The translations under genes and the position numbers were made by a program. This document shows, piece by piece, positions 7,565 to 15,167 of a DNA stretch of 27,630 nt; position 1 is the first letter of the stretch, and each line of letters starts with the position of its first letter. Source of the stretch: Bacillota bacterium (GTDB lineage Bacteria > Bacillota > Clostridia > Acetivibrionales > JAFADI01); assembly GCA_023424965.1 (NCBI GenBank), contig JAFADI010000177.1, positions 1-27,630 on the forward strand, read 5' to 3'. A model generated the notes under the pieces. It was not told the origin of the DNA. It was given only the letters and a program-made list of their open reading frames with translations, and ran no database searches.

Positions 7565-8476
7565 ATGAGAAACAAAAAGCAAGTAGCAGTATTATTGGTA
7601 TTTACACTTATTTTATCCCTGGTCCTTTTCGGATGCGGACCAAAGGCCGCAGCTCCCGCTCCGGCAGCAGAAGAACCCAAAAAAGAAGCTGCGGCTCCTG
7701 AAGCTCCAAAGGCCGAAGAGCCCAAGGCAGAAGCTGAAAAGCCATTGACGGTTTTAAAGGTCGGAGCTTCCCCCGTTCCCCATGCAGAAATATTGAAATT
7801 CATTGTTCCCAAGCTCAAGGAAAAGGGCATTGATCTTCAGGTGGTTGAGTTTACGGATTATGTTCAGCCCAATCTTGCCCTGCAGAACAAGGAACTGGAC
7901 GCAAATTATTTCCAGCACCTGCCTTACCTGACGGATTTCAACAAGAAGAACAACACCCAGATCAGCCCTTCCACCAACGTACATTTCGAGCCTCTGGGAC
8001 TGTATCCGGGAAAAACCAAAAGCCTTAACGATGTGAAGGAAGGCGATACCATCGCCGTTCCCAACGACACCACCAACGAAGCCAGGGCATTGCTTCTCCT
8101 GGAGGCAGCAGGACTGATAAAGGTTAAAGCGGATGCAGGGCTGGCCGCAACGGTAAAAGACATCACAGAAAATCCGAAAAAGCTGAAAATCAAAGAACTG
8201 GAAGCGGCACAGATCTCAAGGGCATTACAGGATGTGAACCTCGCGGTGATCAACGGCAATTATGCCATCGAAGCGGGGCTCAATGCCGCAACGGATGCAC
8301 TGAAGGCGGAAGACAAGGATTCGCTGGCTGCCAAAACCTTCGCCAATTTCCTGGCGGTCCGTACAGGAGATGAAGGCAGGGCGGAAATAAAGACCCTTGG
8401 TGAGGTCCTGAATTCACAGGAAGTTAAGGACTTTATCAATGAGAAATACAAGGGCGCGGTTGTACCGGTATTCTAA
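7565..8476 (+). CDS. metQ: Methionine-binding lipoprotein MetQ
   Basis: A 303-aa membrane-anchored binding protein of the NlpA/MetQ family. A basic start (MRNKK) and hydrophobic core lead to a lipobox LFGC with Cys24. Residues ~25-60 form a low-complexity linker rich in Ala, Pro, Glu and Lys, longer than in most homologs I know. The binding domain then starts at VLKVGASPVPHAEIL. Family hallmarks follow: VVEFTDYVQPNLAL, DANYFQHLPYL, and AVINGNYAIEAGL near the ligand site. ATG 7565 follows GGAG at 7552-7555; a longer upstream frame would overlap metI and lacks a signal peptide. It captures methionine outside the membrane and delivers it to MetI. Confidence 0.95.
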   Translation: MRNKKQVAVLLVFTLILSLVLFGCGPKAAAPAPAAEEPKKEAAAPEAPKAEEPKAEAEKPLTVLKVGASPVPHAEILKFIVPKLKEKGIDLQVVEFTDYVQPNLALQNKELDANYFQHLPYLTDFNKKNNTQISPSTNVHFEPLGLYPGKTKSLNDVKEGDTIAVPNDTTNEARALLLLEAAGLIKVKADAGLAATVKDITENPKKLKIKELEAAQISRALQDVNLAVINGNYAIEAGLNAATDALKAEDKDSLAAKTFANFLAVRTGDEGRAEIKTLGEVLNSQEVKDFINEKYKGAVVPVF

Positions 8477-8512
8477 TATCAGGCACAATTGTTTCGGAAG
8501 AGCCCATGAACC

Positions 8513-8551
8513 ACGGGACCATAGGGAGCGGCAGGCTCCTTATGGTCCCGT
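8513..8551. terminator. Long hairpin between convergent metQ and ecfT
   Basis: ACGGGACCATA pairs with TATGGTCCCGT (11 bp). The stem continues through a G-U pair and GGAGC/GCTCC around a GGCAG loop, about 17 bp in all. Only three T follow on the + strand and none on the - strand, so it is a strong hairpin with a weak T-run. Its place between convergent genes fits a shared terminator. Confidence 0.7.
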
Positions 8552-8578
8552 TTGCAATCCGGAATTGCGCTGCAAATC

Positions 8579-9403
8579 TCAAAACGGATCATAGAACCTG
8601 CTGCCGTCGTGAAAGGTGATGTAAAAAGCCAGCGCGGCAAAAAGGACTAAAGAACTGATGAGGACAATATCGCGTTTTTGGAAGCTGCGTGCCGCATACC
8701 AGGTACGCTTGGTTTTCTTGCCGAAGCCCCGCAGCTCCAAAGCGTTGCTGATGGTGTCAATCTGTTCCATGCTGGAAAGAAAAAGGGGAAGCAGGACGGC
8801 GGCGGCATTCTTAATCCTTCGGAACAGGCTCACGTTCCTTGACATGTCGATGCCCCTTGCCTGCTGGGCCTGTGAGACAAGGACATAATCACGCTGCATG
8901 TCGGGAATGTAGCGTAACGTGATGGCAACGGAATAGCAGAGCTTATAGTTCAACCCGATTTTATTCAAGGAAGCCGCAAATTCACTGGGGTTTTCCGTGA
9001 GAATGAACAACAGCGCCACCGGTATGATGGTGAAGTACTTAAGGGCCACGTTTGCCTCATAGAAAAGCTGCTCGGCGGTAAGGTAATAATTTCCCGCCAT
9101 GTGAAGGAGTTGGGTACGGTGCCCGTATATTTTCACTCCTTCCTCGGGAGAGAAAAAGAAAATGGCGACCAGGTTGATGAAAAGGAAAACCAGGATCAGC
9201 TTGAATACAAAGGAAATATCCTTGTATTCAACCTTTGAAATCTTAAAGCCCGTCAGGCTGACAACAAGCATAAATACCAGCACCCTGGTGTCATAGGTAA
9301 TCATGCCCGTGATAGACCAGATGAGAAAGAAAAGCAGCTTGGTAACTCCGTTCAGGGAGTGGATGAAGGTTCCTTTATCGGAATAGCTCAGCATTCTAGG
9401 CAA
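8579..9403 (-). CDS. ecfT: ECF transporter T component (EcfT/CbiQ family)
   Basis: A 274-aa membrane protein that couples ATP hydrolysis to the S component. Hydrophobic segments lie at about 20-38, 40-53, 66-84, 121-138 and 250-265. The two short coupling motifs of the family are present in the C-terminal cytoplasmic part: QQARGID (ARG at 182-184) and ALELRGFG (LRG at 224-226). The best start is TTG at 9403, with AGGAGGG ten bases upstream on the - strand; ATG at 9394 is 19 bases away and less likely. The start overlaps the end of the fused ATPase gene by 16 bases, so the two are probably translated together. Confidence 0.93.
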   Translation of the reverse strand: MPRMLSYSDKGTFIHSLNGVTKLLFFLIWSITGMITYDTRVLVFMLVVSLTGFKISKVEYKDISFVFKLILVFLFINLVAIFFFSPEEGVKIYGHRTQLLHMAGNYYLTAEQLFYEANVALKYFTIIPVALLFILTENPSEFAASLNKIGLNYKLCYSVAITLRYIPDMQRDYVLVSQAQQARGIDMSRNVSLFRRIKNAAAVLLPLFLSSMEQIDTISNALELRGFGKKTKRTWYAARSFQKRDIVLISSLVLFAALAFYITFHDGSRFYDPF

Positions 9404-11109
9404 TGTTCCCGTACCCTCCTGTCAAAATCGATAAAATGTTGGACAAAGGCCTGTGAGTTATTAATTCCCGACCTGACCGCCAGATCATACAGCGAGGTTC
9501 TTTTGAGGCTGGCCTTTTGGATGATTTCATCATTGGTCAGAACGGCGGAGGGAAGGTCGTCGGCGATAGTCCGACCTTCCGACATGACAATGGTGCGGGT
9601 GGTATATTCCAGTATCAAGTGCATGTCATGGCTGATCATGAGGATGGTGGTTCCGTTCTCCCTGTTCAACTGGAGAAGAAACTCCATAAACTCGGTATAA
9701 TGCCTGAAATCCTGTCCGGCGGTGGGTTCATCCAATATGATTATCCGGGGCTCCAGTACAAGGATTGAAGCGATGGTTGCCCGCTTTTTCTGGCCGAAGC
9801 TGAGGGCGGAAATGGGCCAGTTGCGGAAGGGATAGAGACCGCAGGTTTTAAGGGCCTTTTCCACCCGTACCCGGATTTCTTCCCGGCCCCATCCTCTTGA
9901 AACAAGGCCGAGAGCAACTTCATCAAAAAGCATGGGCTTGGAAATCATATGGTTTGGATTCTGCATGACCATTCCGATTTTCAATGCCCTTTCCGCAATG
10001 CTGTCCTTTTCAATATCCCTTCCGTCAATGAGGATTTTTCCGGAATCAGGTTTCTCAAAGCCGCATATCAATTTTGAAAGCGTGGATTTTCCCGCGCCGT
10101 TCCGCCCCACAACACTGACTAATTCACCCTTCTGGACAGAAAAGGAGATATTGCTCAATACGGCTTTGGTCTCCTGATAGCCGAAGCTGATATTCTGAAG
10201 CTCCAGAAGAGGCGAGCTTAAAGGGGGAATATAATCCGGGAGGGTAGTCTGATACCAGTTCTCAAGCTTTTGCTCCAAGCCCATTAACTTTATTGTGTGG
10301 ATGCTTTCCGGTTGAATGGATGGGTCCATCACACAGCCTGCATATTTCAAAGCGGTAATATACAGGGGTTCACGGATTCCGGCAGTTTTCAGGATATCTG
10401 AGGCCAGCAGCCCGGCAGGGGAGGCATCTGCAACAATCCTGCCCCCGTCCATGACGATGATCCTGTCAATAGGGCAGTGGAGCACGTCCTCCAGCCGGTG
10501 TTCTATGATAATAACGGTGTTGCCGGTTTCCCCATGGATTCTGTCGATCAATTCCATGGCATATTTTCCCGTTGCCGGGTCAAGGTTGGCAAGAGGTTCA
10601 TCAAAAAGCAAAATCCCCACCTCGTCCACCAATACCCCTGCCAGGGACACCCGCTGCTTTTGGCCCCCGGAAAGGGTCTGGGGAGAGTGGGAAAGATGGG
10701 CATGAATGTCCACCATTTTCGCTGCGGACTCCACCTTTTTATGCATTTCCCATGAGGGGACACAATCATTTTCCAGTGCGAATGCAATGTCCTCACCGAC
10801 AGTCAACCCCACAAACTGGCTGTCGGTGTCCTGCAGGACGGTTCCCGCCAGCTTTGAAAGCCCGAAGATACCTAAATTCTGTGGTTCCTGACCCATGATA
10901 AGGAGAGAGCCTTCGGCAGTGCCGGCATAAGAAAAAGGCACCAGACCATTGATGCAATTGGCCAGCGTGGATTTTCCAGACCCCGAGGGACCGGCAATAA
11001 GCACCTTTTCCCCTTCATATATTTTGAGGTTTATGCCGGAGAGGGTTGGTTCTGTTTGAGCACGGTATTTGAAAGAATAATCCTTGAATTCAACAACAAC
11101 TTTTTTCAT
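9388..11109 (-). CDS. ECF transporter ATPase, two nucleotide-binding domains fused (EcfA-EcfA')
   Basis: A 573-aa protein with two complete ABC domains, replacing the separate EcfA1 and EcfA2. Domain 1 has Walker A GPSGSGKST (40-48), LSGGQKQR (146-153) and ILLFDEP (166-172). Domain 2 has GRNGAGKST (335-343), LSFGQKKR (436-443, Phe in place of the usual Gly) and IIILDEP (456-462). A linker of about 60 residues (~240-300) joins them. Fused ATPases of this kind accompany dedicated ECF importers. From memory, the SEED subsystem 'methionine-regulated ECF transporter' (MtsABC) has this architecture together with a UPF0397 S protein, as found here upstream. The gene is separated from the S gene by a terminator-like hairpin and overlaps ecfT. 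Confidence 0.94.
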   Translation of the reverse strand: MKKVVVEFKDYSFKYRAQTEPTLSGINLKIYEGEKVLIAGPSGSGKSTLANCINGLVPFSYAGTAEGSLLIMGQEPQNLGIFGLSKLAGTVLQDTDSQFVGLTVGEDIAFALENDCVPSWEMHKKVESAAKMVDIHAHLSHSPQTLSGGQKQRVSLAGVLVDEVGILLFDEPLANLDPATGKYAMELIDRIHGETGNTVIIIEHRLEDVLHCPIDRIIVMDGGRIVADASPAGLLASDILKTAGIREPLYITALKYAGCVMDPSIQPESIHTIKLMGLEQKLENWYQTTLPDYIPPLSSPLLELQNISFGYQETKAVLSNISFSVQKGELVSVVGRNGAGKSTLSKLICGFEKPDSGKILIDGRDIEKDSIAERALKIGMVMQNPNHMISKPMLFDEVALGLVSRGWGREEIRVRVEKALKTCGLYPFRNWPISALSFGQKKRATIASILVLEPRIIILDEPTAGQDFRHYTEFMEFLLQLNRENGTTILMISHDMHLILEYTTRTIVMSEGRTIADDLPSAVLTNDEIIQKASLKRTSLYDLAVRSGINNSQAFVQHFIDFDRRVREHCLEC

Positions 11110-11126
11110 GACTGTCCCCGTACTTT

Positions 11127-11157
11127 AAAAGCGGCTGTCCATTCTCTGAACAGCCGC
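11127..11157 (-). terminator. Terminator-like hairpin between the ECF S gene and the ATPase gene
   Basis: On the - strand an 8-bp perfect stem, GCGGCTGT with ACAGCCGC (around an 11-base loop), is followed by TTTT. It lies 28 bases after the S-component stop and 17 bases before the ATPase start. It probably ends part of the transcripts so that the S component is made in excess. Confidence 0.6.
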
Positions 11158-11185
11158 AGTAATGTTCTTTCACGTAAGAACCCGA

Positions 11186-11758
11186 TTATTCTTCCTTTTG
11201 AAGGGTGGAGCTCCGGGTACGGGTTTTGGAATAGGCAAATGCCAGGAGAGTACCCACGATAAGCGTTACCACCGCATTTACGATGAAGGCTGTGACACCC
11301 TGTGCGAATACCTTGTTGGAGGGCTCTGCGTAAATGAGGATATCAAGGACGGGCGCGACGACAACCCATGCCGCGGCATTGGCAATAATCTGGTTGATAT
11401 TGAAAATGACAGCTTCTTTATTTCCAAAGCCGCCCTCGGCAATCTTTAACTTTTTAAAGGTCACGCCTACCAGAAGGCCATAAACGGCATCAGCGACGAC
11501 CCAGCTCCACCAGACACTGCCGTAGAATATGGCATCGCCGAGAGCATGACCGAGAAAAGCGGTGAAAAGACCTGCGACTGGCCCGAACAAAGCTCCGATG
11601 ATGGCAATCAGTGCGGCATTGAACTGGATGCGCGTGTTTGGAATAAAGCCCACCGGAATACTCAACTGCGTAAGAATAATGAAAAGAGCTGCGCCAATAC
11701 CAATGGCGACGATGGTTCTGACGGAAAGACCTTTTTTGATAGCCTGGAGATTACTCAT
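11186..11758 (-). CDS. ECF transporter S component, UPF0397-like membrane protein
   Basis: A 190-aa integral membrane protein. Family-type features are the opening VRTIVAIGIGAALFIIL (about 13-29), ALFGPVAGLFTAFLGHALGD (about 57-76), and YGSVWWSWVVADAVYGLLVG (about 79-98). These match what I know of the UPF0397 group of ECF substrate-binding subunits. About six hydrophobic segments are visible, the normal number for an S component. Start ATG 11758 has GAAGGGG eight bases upstream; the frame extends further upstream, but over the promoter and leader. It captures the substrate and works with the two energising genes downstream. The substrate is not proven; methionine or a related compound is suggested by the neighbouring metNIQ and by SEED naming. 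Confidence 0.88.
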   Translation of the reverse strand: MSNLQAIKKGLSVRTIVAIGIGAALFIILTQLSIPVGFIPNTRIQFNAALIAIIGALFGPVAGLFTAFLGHALGDAIFYGSVWWSWVVADAVYGLLVGVTFKKLKIAEGGFGNKEAVIFNINQIIANAAAWVVVAPVLDILIYAEPSNKVFAQGVTAFIVNAVVTLIVGTLLAFAYSKTRTRSSTLQKEE

Positions 11759-11789
11759 GATCAACACCCCTTCATAATAGATTATTTGG

Positions 11790-11842
11790 TCCCGATAAAA
11801 ATTTTCCCTCAAATTCCAATAAAACAAATCGGAAATATTGGA
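11790..11842 (-). promoter_or_regulatory. Possible H-type pseudoknot in the ECF leader
   Basis: Read on the - strand just after the predicted transcript start: UCCAAUA (11842-11836) pairs with UAUUGGA (11821-11815). The loop segment UUCCGAU (11834-11828) pairs with AUCGGGA (11796-11790), with one G-U. The order is stem 1 (7 bp), a 1-nt loop, stem 2 (7 bp), a 6-nt loop and an 18-nt loop, which is a plausible H-type geometry. It does not match the preQ1-I or SAM-II sequence patterns I know. It might be a small riboswitch or a chance fold. Confidence 0.4.
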
Positions 11843-11849
11843 TATAAAT

Positions 11850-11878
11850 ATTTTACCATATATATACATGCTTTACAA
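11850..11878 (-). promoter_or_regulatory. Probable sigma-A-type promoter for the ECF operon
   Basis: On the - strand, TTGTAA (11878-11873) and TAAAAT (11855-11850) are 17 bases apart. The -10 box matches the consensus at 5 of 6 positions and the -35 box at 4 of 6. It gives the ECF operon its own start, about 85 nt before the S gene. The rest of the gap up to the DeoR gene (11879-12029) shows no gene and no clear terminator. Confidence 0.6.
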
Positions 11879-12029
11879 CTATAAAGTGGTTAAATTTAAC
11901 TTTTAAAATGAACCAGGTATTTCCCGCAATCATATAAAAGGGAGTTGATGAATCGTTGTATGAAGATTACATTGAATAAAAATACCAGTTGGATATGAAT
12001 ACCAAAGTATGGCTTGTGTGCAAAAAACT

Positions 12030-12821
12030 TCATCCATGGTCTGCGAAAACAACATTCAGTCCGGCGGATTTAAGCAGATCAAGTTCACCGTCACCATTGT
12101 CCGTGTCACAAATCAATGTATCGACATCCGTTAAACTACAGATGATCTTTAGACCGATCTTGCCCAATTTGGAGGTGTCTGCGGGTACGATACATTTTTG
12201 CGAACACCGGATCATCGCTTGCTTTATGGAAGCTTCCTCATGGCCTGAAATGGTAAAGCCGGCTTCGTGGGACACACCATTGACCCCCAGAAAACATATG
12301 TCTGCCCGCATGGTTTCGAATAAGGCCTGGGATAATTCATCATGGAAGGATGCGGACCGTTCATCGTAGCAGCCGGAAGCCATATAAAGCTTGATCTTGT
12401 CTGAGTTGGTCAGAAGGGAGGCTGCCGCAAACGAATTGGTCAGAACTGTCAGTTCGAGGGAGGATTCGAGGATTTTCTTAGCAATTTCAACTGCGGTAGA
12501 CCCTGAATCCAGTATGATTGTCTGACCTGAGCTCAGAATATGTTTCACAATATAAGCTGCAATTGATTCTTTTTCTTTTCGATACGCAACCGAGCGCATG
12601 TTCATATTGGAATACAAAGCTGTTTTACCATTTGCAACAGCTCCGCCAAAGCTGCGTTTCAAAAGTCCCAGCTCCTCAAGATATCGGAGGTCGTTCCGAA
12701 TGGTTGCTTCGCTGCAATCGAGGGCCTGGCAAAATTCTGCAACGGTTACCAGGTCATTGGCGATCAGCATACCCCGGATTTTTTCGTGTCGGATTTCTGT
12801 CTTGCTCTTTTCTTTTTGCAT
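12030..12821 (-). CDS. DeoR-family transcriptional regulator
   Basis: A 263-aa regulator. The N-terminal winged helix-turn-helix (about 10-62) shows the DeoR signature: VTVAEFCQALDCSEATIRND, then LRYLEELGLLKRSFGGAV. The C-terminal part (about 78-240) is the sugar-phosphate sensor domain: ILDSGSTAVEIAKKI, LTNSFAAA, and FLGVNGVSHEAGFT. Members usually repress sugar operons and release DNA on binding a phosphorylated sugar. The gene diverges from the carbohydrate operon at 13080. Three palindromes in the shared 258-base intergenic region are likely its operators. No strong ribosome-binding site precedes the ATG, so expression may be low. Confidence 0.93.
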   Translation of the reverse strand: MQKEKSKTEIRHEKIRGMLIANDLVTVAEFCQALDCSEATIRNDLRYLEELGLLKRSFGGAVANGKTALYSNMNMRSVAYRKEKESIAAYIVKHILSSGQTIILDSGSTAVEIAKKILESSLELTVLTNSFAAASLLTNSDKIKLYMASGCYDERSASFHDELSQALFETMRADICFLGVNGVSHEAGFTISGHEEASIKQAMIRCSQKCIVPADTSKLGKIGLKIICSLTDVDTLICDTDNGDGELDLLKSAGLNVVFADHG

Positions 12822-12849
12822 TTGAATCTCTACTTTCTATGGTATCGTT

Positions 12850-12878
12850 AATTTATTTGACCATAAATATATCGTCAA
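12850..12878 (-). promoter_or_regulatory. Possible promoter of the DeoR-family gene
   Basis: On the - strand, TTGACG (12878-12873) and TAAATT (12855-12850) are 17 bases apart. The start would fall roughly 20-25 bases before the ATG. A second TTGACT on this strand lies inside the leftmost palindrome, so autoregulation is possible. Confidence 0.4.
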
Positions 12879-12904
12879 CTCTAATTAAATTTTCGCCTAT
12901 AAAT

Positions 12905-12920
12905 TTATTGAAGTCAATAA
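12905..12920. promoter_or_regulatory. Palindromic operator 1 (probable DeoR-family site)
   Basis: TTATTGAAGTCAATAA is a perfect 7+2+7 palindrome in the divergent region. It is the copy nearest the regulator gene. Confidence 0.6.
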
Positions 12921-12943
12921 TAATTTTTGCATATAACAAATAA

Positions 12944-12959
12944 ATATTGAAATCAATAA
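12944..12959. promoter_or_regulatory. Palindromic operator 2 (probable DeoR-family site)
   Basis: ATATTGAAATCAATAA shares the TATTGA..TCAATA core of operator 1, with one arm base changed. It is preceded by the 12-base sequence ATAACAAATAAA (12933-12944), which is repeated exactly before operator 3. Confidence 0.6.
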
Positions 12960-12974
12960 AAAATAACAAATAAA

Positions 12975-12990
12975 TTATTGACATCGATAA
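12975..12990. promoter_or_regulatory. Palindromic operator 3 overlapping the -35 box
   Basis: TTATTGACATCGATAA is the same palindrome with one mismatch. It contains the -35 hexamer TTGACA (12978-12983) of the carbohydrate operon, so a bound repressor would block RNA polymerase. The 12-base repeat ATAACAAATAAA lies just before it (12963-12974). Confidence 0.65.
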
Positions 12991-13005
12991 TAAATGTGTT
13001 ATTAT
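12978..13005 (+). promoter_or_regulatory. Sigma-A-type promoter of the carbohydrate operon
   Basis: A perfect -35 TTGACA (12978-12983) and TATTAT (13000-13005, 5 of 6) are 16 bases apart. The transcript would start near 13012, leaving a leader of about 70 nt before the first gene. Confidence 0.75.
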
Positions 13006-13079
13006 TGGTGTATAAGCGCTAAAAGATGTTAACGGTAATATATTGCTGATGAATTTATCTGTTTATTGGAGGTCATTCA

Positions 13080-14141
13080 ATGAAAAAGGATGCAAAGCTT
13101 TTAAAAGTGGGCATTTTGGGGTGCGGCCCTATTTCTCAGGCGGCTCATTTTGAAGCCACCCGCAAAGCCCATAATGCCGAGCTGTATGCAATCTGCGACG
13201 TTGCTGAGGATTTGTTGGAAAAGATGGCTGTACTGCATGAAGTCAGCGTTACATATAGCGATTATGACAAAATGCTGTCCGATCCAAATATCGACGCAGT
13301 CATTATTGGCATCGCAGATCAATTTCATGTGCCGTGTGCGGTAAAAGCAATCAATGCAGGCAAACATATCCTGATAGAAAAACCTTTGGGTGTCAATGTG
13401 GAGGAATGTGAGAATCTCCATAATCTAGCGAAAAACGCGAAGGTTACGGTTCAGATCGGCAACATGAAACGGTTTGACCCCGGAATCAAATTCGCCCGCG
13501 ATTTTATACGGGAGGAAATGGGTGAAATACTTACCCTGAAGGCCTGGTACTGCGACAGTATCTACCGCTACACGGTTACCGACAACGTCATGCCCATTCT
13601 TTATCAAAGCTCCAGGGCACGGAAACCCTCCGGCAATCCAAAAGATAACAAACCCCAATATTATATGATGACCCATGGAAGCCATCTTGTTGATACCGCC
13701 CGGTTTCTGGGAGGGGAAATCCGGAGCGTCCGCGCAAAAATGGTTAACAAATTCAATGCCTACAGCTGGCTTGTTGAAGTTGAATTTGCCAACGGCAGCA
13801 TCGGGAATCTGGATCTGACGGTTGCAGTCCGCATGGACTGGCACGAAGGCTTCCAGATATACGGAGAGTTTGGCAGTGTGGTGGGCCGCACCTATAATCC
13901 CTGGCTGTTCAAATCCAGTGAGGTGGAGGCCTTTTCGACAAAAGACGGACTGTATAAGCGGCCCCTGGGAGAAGATGGCCATTTCTATAAACTTCAGGTC
14001 GAAGGATTTGCCGAGACAATTCTTCATGGCGTTCCACAACAGGGTGCCTGCCTGGAGGACGGCCTGGCGGCGGTGCGGGCCATCACCGCCATTGCGCGTT
14101 CGGTTGAAACGGGAGAAAATGTTTGCCTGACAGAGGTTTGA
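13080..14141 (+). CDS. Gfo/Idh/MocA-family NAD(P)-dependent oxidoreductase
   Basis: A 353-aa enzyme. The N-terminal Rossmann fold begins KVGILGCGPIS (nucleotide-binding GxGxxx at 11-16). The family EKP motif, with the conserved Lys101, sits at 100-102. In the C-terminal substrate domain the catalytic stretch THGSHLVDTARFLGG carries His202 and Asp205, as in inositol and sugar dehydrogenases. Such enzymes oxidise or reduce a hydroxyl of a sugar, inositol or glycoside. GGAGGT at 13068-13073 supports the ATG. It is the first gene behind the palindrome-controlled promoter and precedes a ROK kinase and an isomerase-like gene, so it probably starts a catabolic route for an unusual carbohydrate. Confidence 0.94.
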   Translation: MKKDAKLLKVGILGCGPISQAAHFEATRKAHNAELYAICDVAEDLLEKMAVLHEVSVTYSDYDKMLSDPNIDAVIIGIADQFHVPCAVKAINAGKHILIEKPLGVNVEECENLHNLAKNAKVTVQIGNMKRFDPGIKFARDFIREEMGEILTLKAWYCDSIYRYTVTDNVMPILYQSSRARKPSGNPKDNKPQYYMMTHGSHLVDTARFLGGEIRSVRAKMVNKFNAYSWLVEVEFANGSIGNLDLTVAVRMDWHEGFQIYGEFGSVVGRTYNPWLFKSSEVEAFSTKDGLYKRPLGEDGHFYKLQVEGFAETILHGVPQQGACLEDGLAAVRAITAIARSVETGENVCLTEV

Positions 14142-14180
14142 GAGCAGGAGCATCGAAGGTACGGAAAGGGCAGGGGTCTT

Positions 14181-15149
14181 ATGAATTACTACGTTGGCAT
14201 TGATCTGGGAGGAACCAACATCAAGGGGATGATTATGAATGACAGGCTTCAGGTGATCATCAAAAAAATCTTTCCCACACCCCAACGAAAACCACCGGAA
14301 GAGACATTTACAGCCATTATTAACCTGGTTGAAGCAATGATGGGAGAATCGGCAGTCTGCATTGAGGACGTTTTGGGCATTGGCATCGGTATTCCCGGCT
14401 TGATTGACAGCCGGGTGAACAAAGTATTCAATGCGGCAAACCTTCTCTGGTCGGACATGGATGTTGGAATACCTCTCAGGGACTACCTCAAAAAGCCGGT
14501 ATATGCCGAAAACGACGGAAACGTCAATGCCCTCGGTGAAATGTATTTTGGCGCCGGAAAGGGCTTTGGCGATATTGTGCTGCTGACCTTGGGCACCGGA
14601 CTCGGCAGCGGTATTGTTGTCGGCGGACAGCTTCTGCATGGGGCTTCCCATGTCGCCGGCGAGGTGGGCCACATGGTTATCGAGTCAGACGGAGAGCTGT
14701 GCTCCTGCGGGAAACGAGGCTGCTTTGAGAGTTGTTGTTCCGCGACTGCCATGGTAAGGTATGCGAGAAAATTTGCAATTGAAAATCCGGATACCCTCTT
14801 ATTGAAATATGCATCAGGCAACCCGCTTGCGATTACATGCGAAATGATCGATTACGGCTTTGATGCCGGTGACGCGGTATCACAGAAAACCATTGAAACC
14901 TTCGCACAAAAGTTAAGCATAGGGCTGGTAAATCTGATAAATTTGTTTAACCCTGAAGTAATTATCATCGGCGGCGGACTGTCCAGATCCGGGGAGCGGA
15001 TTCTGAAGCCGGTACGTAAACAGGTGGAGGATTCTTTGATGCACCCTGTTCAACGCTGTAAAATACTGGCCGGTGAACTGGGTTCGGATGCCGGGGTTAT
15101 GGGAGCTTGTTCCATTGTTGCAGCCGCACAAAGAGTAATGCAAAAGTGA
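14181..15149 (+). CDS. ROK-family sugar kinase
   Basis: A 322-aa kinase. The ATP-binding start GIDLGGTNIKG is at 6-16. Asp112 within AENDGNVNALGE is the expected catalytic base. LTLGTGLGSGI (136-146) is the second phosphate motif. The ROK zinc site is complete: His164 in GEVGH plus Cys174, Cys176 and Cys181 in CSCGKRGCFE. It would phosphorylate a hexose or amino sugar taken up by the ribose-type importer encoded in the same operon. AlsK of the E. coli allose operon is a known case of a ROK kinase beside such a transporter, but the substrate here is not shown by the sequence. It starts 39 bases after the oxidoreductase gene. Confidence 0.94.
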   Translation: MNYYVGIDLGGTNIKGMIMNDRLQVIIKKIFPTPQRKPPEETFTAIINLVEAMMGESAVCIEDVLGIGIGIPGLIDSRVNKVFNAANLLWSDMDVGIPLRDYLKKPVYAENDGNVNALGEMYFGAGKGFGDIVLLTLGTGLGSGIVVGGQLLHGASHVAGEVGHMVIESDGELCSCGKRGCFESCCSATAMVRYARKFAIENPDTLLLKYASGNPLAITCEMIDYGFDAGDAVSQKTIETFAQKLSIGLVNLINLFNPEVIIIGGGLSRSGERILKPVRKQVEDSLMHPVQRCKILAGELGSDAGVMGACSIVAAAQRVMQK

Positions 15150-15167
15150 TATAGGAGGAAGATGAGT

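Noticed and set aside
7630..7745. Repetitive Ala/Pro/Glu/Lys codons in metQ as a possible frameshift or insertion
   Set aside because: The frame stays open and the segment lies between the lipobox and the binding domain, where flexible linkers are normal.
12933..12990. Repeats of about 30 bases as a possible mini CRISPR array
   Set aside because: There are only two to three AT-rich units with palindromic cores, no unique spacers of regular length, no cas genes, and a position on a promoter; operators explain it better.
13425..14672. Long open frame of about 415 codons on the - strand
   Set aside because: It lies opposite the oxidoreductase and ROK kinase genes, both of which have clear motifs; its translation has no domain pattern and no ribosome-binding site.
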